DNA from: JAHEKD01 sp965215945
Lineage (GTDB): Bacteria > Pseudomonadota > Gammaproteobacteria > Arenicellales > JAHEKD01
Assembly: GCA_965215945.1 (NCBI GenBank)
Contig: CBDCFC010000013.1
Coordinates: forward strand, 1 to 17,778
Reading direction: 5' to 3'
DNA: 17,778 nucleotides
The notes below the pieces were generated by a model. It was given only the letters and a program-made list of their open reading frames with translations, did not search any database and had not been told where the DNA came from. Position numbers and translations under genes: made by a program. Below are positions 14,579-17,778 of this stretch, in pieces; positions within the stretch are counted from its first letter, which is position 1; every line of letters starts with the position of its first letter.

Positions 14579-15781
14579 ATGTTCTTGGCCCTGGCATTCA
14601 TCCTCATTGCGCTTGCGTTATTTTTTGTCATGCCGCCATTGCGAGGCAGGGGTCAGGCAACTCGGCATGATCAACACCAGGCTAATCTTCAGGCAACCCG
14701 TGAACGCCTGCATGATATTGAAAAGGAGGTCGATAACGACTTAATCGCCAGCGAGGAACTGGATTCAATTCGCCAGGAGGCAGAAACAACGTTGTTGTTG
14801 GAAATGTCTGATGGAAAACCTGGTGAAACACGGGAAAAATCAGCGCTTTTCCATAATTTTTGGACAGCAGTTATTGTTGTTTGCATTCCATTATTTGCGT
14901 TTTTAGTTTATTTGTCAGTCGGTACTCCAACCGCATTACTCAATAATACTGCAGGCGAGCCAGAGCAACAGGCCCAGCAGCTTGAACAGTTAATTTCACA
15001 ATTAGAAGAAAGGTTGACTGAAAACCCGGATGATGAAGAAGGCTGGCTGGTCTTGGCACAGACAAACATGGTAATGCAGCGCTTTGATCAAGGTGTTGAA
15101 GCGATGGAGAATTTGTATCGATTAAAAGGTGATACGCCGGATGTGTTATCTCGTTATGCCGATGCATTAACGATGGCAAATGAAGGCAGGTTTACCGATA
15201 AAGCCAAACAACTTATTAAAAAAGCCCTTTTCCTTGATGCTAACCATGTTCATACGCTGTGGTTAGCAGGAGCGCAAGCATATCAGGCAGAGCAATTTGA
15301 CCAGGCAATTGATTACTTTGAAAAAGCCAAAGCCAACACAGATGATGCTCAAAACATTGCACAAATTGATGAATTAATCAAAGCAGCCAGAGAACGTGGA
15401 AATGTTCAACAAAATAATCAACCATCGACGGAAATAACTTCAATCAATGTTAAAGTCGATATTGATGAATCCTTGGAATCAAAAATAAATCCGGATGACA
15501 GTTTGTTTGTGTTTGCCAAAGCAGCCCAGGGTCCACCGATGCCATTAGCGGTGAGTAAACATTCAGTTGCAGAATTTCCCTTGAAAGTGTCTTTGAATGA
15601 TTCGATGGCAATGATGCCCGAACTGAAACTATCCAGTTTTGATCAGATAATTATCTCGGCCAGAGTCTCCAAATCTGGAGATCCAATCGCACAACAGGGC
15701 GATTTACAAGGTATTTCAAAAATGATCAATCCGAAGCTGGTCGACACCGTCAGCATAACGATAAATGAGGTGGTTAAATAA
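14579..15781 (+). CDS. ccmI: Cytochrome c maturation protein CcmI (TPR chaperone)
   Basis: This 400-residue protein holds apocytochrome c for the CcmF-CcmH heme ligation complex. It has two N-terminal membrane helices (about 2-19 and 95-115) with a cytoplasmic loop between them containing the conserved RERLHDIEKEV and EELDSIRQEAE helices. TPR repeats follow (about 145-275, e.g. EGWLVLAQTNMVMQRFDQGV and TLWLAGAQAYQAEQFDQAI), and then a beta-rich C-terminal CcmI domain (SLFVFAKAAQGPPMPLAV). The ATG at 14579 is preferred; a TTG directly before it at 14576 is possible. It begins 11 bases after ccmH, and the next gene starts five bases after its stop. Confidence 0.93.
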   Translation: MFLALAFILIALALFFVMPPLRGRGQATRHDQHQANLQATRERLHDIEKEVDNDLIASEELDSIRQEAETTLLLEMSDGKPGETREKSALFHNFWTAVIVVCIPLFAFLVYLSVGTPTALLNNTAGEPEQQAQQLEQLISQLEERLTENPDDEEGWLVLAQTNMVMQRFDQGVEAMENLYRLKGDTPDVLSRYADALTMANEGRFTDKAKQLIKKALFLDANHVHTLWLAGAQAYQAEQFDQAIDYFEKAKANTDDAQNIAQIDELIKAARERGNVQQNNQPSTEITSINVKVDIDESLESKINPDDSLFVFAKAAQGPPMPLAVSKHSVAEFPLKVSLNDSMAMMPELKLSSFDQIIISARVSKSGDPIAQQGDLQGISKMINPKLVDTVSITINEVVK

Positions 15782-15786
15782 AACCT

Positions 15787-16149
15787 ATGAAACCAATAAT
15801 TTCATATTTCATCATTTCACTTCTTTGTGTTTCATCTGTGTATGCGGCTGAAAAGTACAACGGCTGGTATGTAGCCGAGTACCAAGGTGAGTGTTTTGAT
15901 GTTTTTGTTGATAACGAGAAAGCGCGTTTTACCGGAGATATTGGCCGTATGACCATGAAGAACCGTTTATCCTGCTCAGGTACTGGTTCAGCGAATTCCA
16001 TTTCCGGCACATGGCGAGAGAAAACGCATCCAACCTCTGGTGAGTGCTACCTTGAATTGACAGTGATTCCGCCAAGACGAAACATTCGTAGCGGGCACTA
16101 TTTGGCCATTGCTGATTATCATCAGGGCTGCGATAAGAGAAAGGATTAG
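15787..16149 (+). CDS. Small exported cysteine-containing protein behind ccmI
   Basis: This 120-residue protein has a clear signal peptide (MKPIISYFIISLLCVSSVYA, cleavage before AEK). The mature protein of about 100 residues has four cysteines (GECFDV, RLSCSG, GECYLE, QGCDK), probably two disulfides, and a repeated Gly-Thr/Ser strand pattern (GTGSANSISGTW) that suggests a small beta fold. I recognise no family. The start lies five bases after the ccmI stop with a weak GAGGTGG site inside ccmI, so it may share the ccm transcript. Whether it has any part in cytochrome maturation is unknown. Confidence 0.72.
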   Translation: MKPIISYFIISLLCVSSVYAAEKYNGWYVAEYQGECFDVFVDNEKARFTGDIGRMTMKNRLSCSGTGSANSISGTWREKTHPTSGECYLELTVIPPRRNIRSGHYLAIADYHQGCDKRKD

Positions 16150-16208
16150 CATGACTATAAAAATTAATTTAAACACAACACTGTTATTTAACATCATCTG
16201 ATACAAAC

Positions 16209-16955
16209 ATGCTCAATCCTGAAGACTGGTTGATTGTGGCTGTAGTAATGCTGATTGCCGGGTCGGTAAAGGGTATTGCAGGGTTAGGTTTGCCAACAAT
16301 TGCAGTTTCCTTAATGGTGTTTTTCTTTGATGCCCACCAGGCATTGGGTTTAATCGTGTTGCCGCTTTTGTTTAGCAACATGCTTCAGGCCTGGCAGTCG
16401 GGACAATTTCGCTGGGTCTTGACAAATTTTTGGCCATTCCTTGCTGCAATTGCAATAACTATTTTTATTGCTTCCAGTTTCGCCAACCAAGTGAATGAGC
16501 GTATTATTTATTTATTGATCGCAATCGGGATTTTGTTATTTTTAGTTTCACAAAAAAAACTGCCCAGCTTAAGTATTGAAAATTCGAATCATTCAATTTA
16601 TGCGGGGTTTGCTGGATGTTGTGCGGGATTATTAGGCGGGTTGACCACTGTTTGGGGCCCTCCTACTGTCATTTATCTACGCTTGATTAATTTGGATAAA
16701 GAGCAATTTGTTCGTGCTGCCGGTTGGATGTTTCTAATCGGCGGTATTCCGTTGACCTTAGGATATTGGTTTGGTGGAATTCTCACTTCGCAGATGGTTC
16801 CAGTGGGTTTGGTTGGCAGTATCGCAGCGATGTTGGGGGTGGTTATCGGCAAACAATTCCGTCCCAAAATATCAGAAAAACGTTTTGTGCTGATTATCGA
16901 TATTATTTTAGCCTTGATGGCAGTTAATCTGCTCCGAAAAGCACTGGGCTATTAG
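16209..16955 (+). CDS. TauE/SafE family membrane permease
   Basis: This 248-residue protein has seven or eight hydrophobic helices and the two inverted family repeats of TauE/SafE transporters. The first repeat has GSVKGIAGLGLPTIAVSLM (about 19-37), the second GLLGGLTTVWGPPTVIYL (about 141-158). Family members export sulfite, sulfoacetate or related anions, or move other small organosulfur compounds; the substrate here cannot be told. It is preceded by a short gap with no clear ribosome site and converges on the DMT gene, the two stop codons overlapping by four bases (TTAG, 16952-16955). No sulfur-metabolism gene is next to it. Confidence 0.9.
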   Translation: MLNPEDWLIVAVVMLIAGSVKGIAGLGLPTIAVSLMVFFFDAHQALGLIVLPLLFSNMLQAWQSGQFRWVLTNFWPFLAAIAITIFIASSFANQVNERIIYLLIAIGILLFLVSQKKLPSLSIENSNHSIYAGFAGCCAGLLGGLTTVWGPPTVIYLRLINLDKEQFVRAAGWMFLIGGIPLTLGYWFGGILTSQMVPVGLVGSIAAMLGVVIGKQFRPKISEKRFVLIIDIILALMAVNLLRKALGY

Positions 16956-17392
16956 CTCACCGATACCATGACACCTAAAAATAACAGGCCAGCGCCGATG
17001 ACTTTTTTGATTGTAATTGGGTCTTTTGGCGATTCTAAAATTCCCAGATGGCTGACTATCATGGCCATTACTAACTGTCCGGCAAGCGAAATAATCAACA
17101 ATTTTCTTGGGCCGAGAATCGGAATCAAAAACGTTATGGCCAAGACAATGAATGCACTAATAAACCCAGTTAGATACAAATAAACCGGAACAGTTTTGAT
17201 ATTGCCTATGGTCTGAAAATCACCAACCATGGCAAATACAATGATCGAAGTTACCAGGGCGACGAAATAAAACGTAATATTAGCGGTTAACGGTGAACCT
17301 AAATATTTGGAAACCGAGCTATTCATCGGCAGATAAATAGCGGAGATGATTCCAACAAATAAGGCCAATAAAATATAGATTCCGGATTGCAT
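16952..17392 (-). CDS. DMT superfamily transporter, YdcZ/DUF606 type
   Basis: This 146-residue protein contains five predicted membrane helices and matches the short DMT (DUF606/YdcZ) family: an N-terminal LFVGIISAIYLPMNSSVSKY, then GSPLTANITFYFVALVTS, a middle helix pair around LTGFISAFIVLAITFLIP and a C-terminal segment with GQLVMAMIVSHLG and the final GAGLLFLGVMVS helix. These are single-repeat drug/metabolite transporter relatives that probably act as dimers; the substrate is unknown. It sits 38 bases downstream of the VOC gene on the same strand and may be co-transcribed with it. It shares four bases with the 3' end of the opposing TauE gene. Confidence 0.88.
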   Translation of the reverse strand: MQSGIYILLALFVGIISAIYLPMNSSVSKYLGSPLTANITFYFVALVTSIIVFAMVGDFQTIGNIKTVPVYLYLTGFISAFIVLAITFLIPILGPRKLLIISLAGQLVMAMIVSHLGILESPKDPITIKKVIGAGLLFLGVMVSVS

Positions 17393-17430
17393 TATGGTTT
17401 CTCGCTATATCAGAGGTAAACTAAAAAACA

Positions 17431-17778
17431 CTACTCATGTTGTAACACATTTATCAGTTTACCGAACGGGTCACGAACAGAAAAACGTCTGACTCCCCAG
17501 GGCTCGCTGACGGGCCCATACTCAATTTGAATATTCGCCTGATTTATTCGATGAACAGCAGCATCCAGGTTATCAACTTCAATCGATAAATCGGGTACAG
17601 GTGTGCCGGATCCACCTTCTGAGGCAATACTGACCTGGATAGATTTTTTTGAATCGTTACCGTAAGTTCGAATCCAGCCATGATCCATCAAAACGTCAAG
17701 ATCAAAAATGTCTTGGTAAAATCGATCAGCCTGGTCCAGATCGTCTGCTCGAATATTTGTGACAATACGCTTAACTTT
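17431..17778 (-). CDS. VOC superfamily (glyoxalase/bleomycin-resistance fold) protein, 5' end cut by window
   Basis: The frame stays open to the window edge. Extending past the first internal TTG start gives KRIVTNIRADDLDQADRFYQ and then FDLDVLMDHGWIRTYG, the usual first beta-alpha-beta module of VOC proteins, followed by PDLSIEVDNLDAAVHRINQA, then GPVSEPWGVRRFSVRDPFG and ending in KLINVLQHE. At least 115 residues are visible; a start codon should lie a few bases beyond the edge. VOC proteins bind a metal or sequester small molecules; the residues here do not identify the substrate. It is a leftward gene, upstream of and close to the DMT gene. Confidence 0.87.
   Translation of the reverse strand, partial: KVKRIVTNIRADDLDQADRFYQDIFDLDVLMDHGWIRTYGNDSKKSIQVSIASEGGSGTPVPDLSIEVDNLDAAVHRINQANIQIEYGPVSEPWGVRRFSVRDPFGKLINVLQHE

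Noticed and set aside
1..17778. tRNA or rRNA genes, CRISPR repeats, insertion sequences, phage genes
   Set aside because: No cloverleaf-like segments, regularly spaced repeats, transposase or integrase motifs or long terminal inverted repeats were seen on either strand.

Overview
The window reads like a chromosomal segment of a gammaproteobacterium. The support is a System I cytochrome c maturation block in the order ccmF-ccmG-ccmH-ccmI, a YfbK-type von Willebrand factor A protein, and small secreted proteins of DUF3617, 17-kDa surface antigen and DUF6122 type. No rRNA, tRNA, CRISPR array or insertion sequence was seen. Base composition is uneven by eye on sampled lines: the CYTH-CHAD gene and the mutase cluster (about 2.75-8.57 kb) are richer in G+C than the genes on either side.

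Left part (1-4.7 kb): the 3' portion of a YfbK-like vWA gene carries three frameshifts, each a +1 base in a short homopolymer. Leftward genes follow: a GNAT acetyltransferase, a small secreted protein with its own extended -10 promoter, a CYTH-CHAD protein, and a possible 67-residue cysteine-containing protein.

Centre (4.8-8.6 kb): the most interesting part is a compact rightward operon of a TetR repressor, a stand-alone cobalamin-binding subunit, a radical acyl-CoA mutase catalytic subunit and a MeaB-type G-protein chaperone. TetR and the B12 subunit share one base at the stop/start, and the mutase and chaperone overlap by four. A perfect TTGACA -35 box and a 24-bp imperfect palindrome precede the repressor, which suggests autoregulation. 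The B12 motif and GTPase motifs are intact, but the mutase lacks several substrate-contact residues of methylmalonyl-CoA mutase (Arg to Ala, Gln to Asn, Asp to Cys). Its substrate is therefore probably a different, possibly undescribed, acyl-CoA. No other acyl-CoA gene lies nearby.

Right part (8.6-17.8 kb): a DUF6122 membrane protein is followed by a two-gene unit encoding a glycine-zipper/SH3 envelope protein and an unrecognised exported protein, ending in a clear intrinsic terminator. Next are a DUF3617 exported protein and ccmFGHI, which is separated from ccmABCDE and begins with a TTG start under its own promoter. A small secreted cysteine-containing protein sits directly behind ccmI. A TauE/SafE permease converges on a leftward pair, a YdcZ-type DMT membrane protein and a VOC-fold protein, the latter cut by the window edge.
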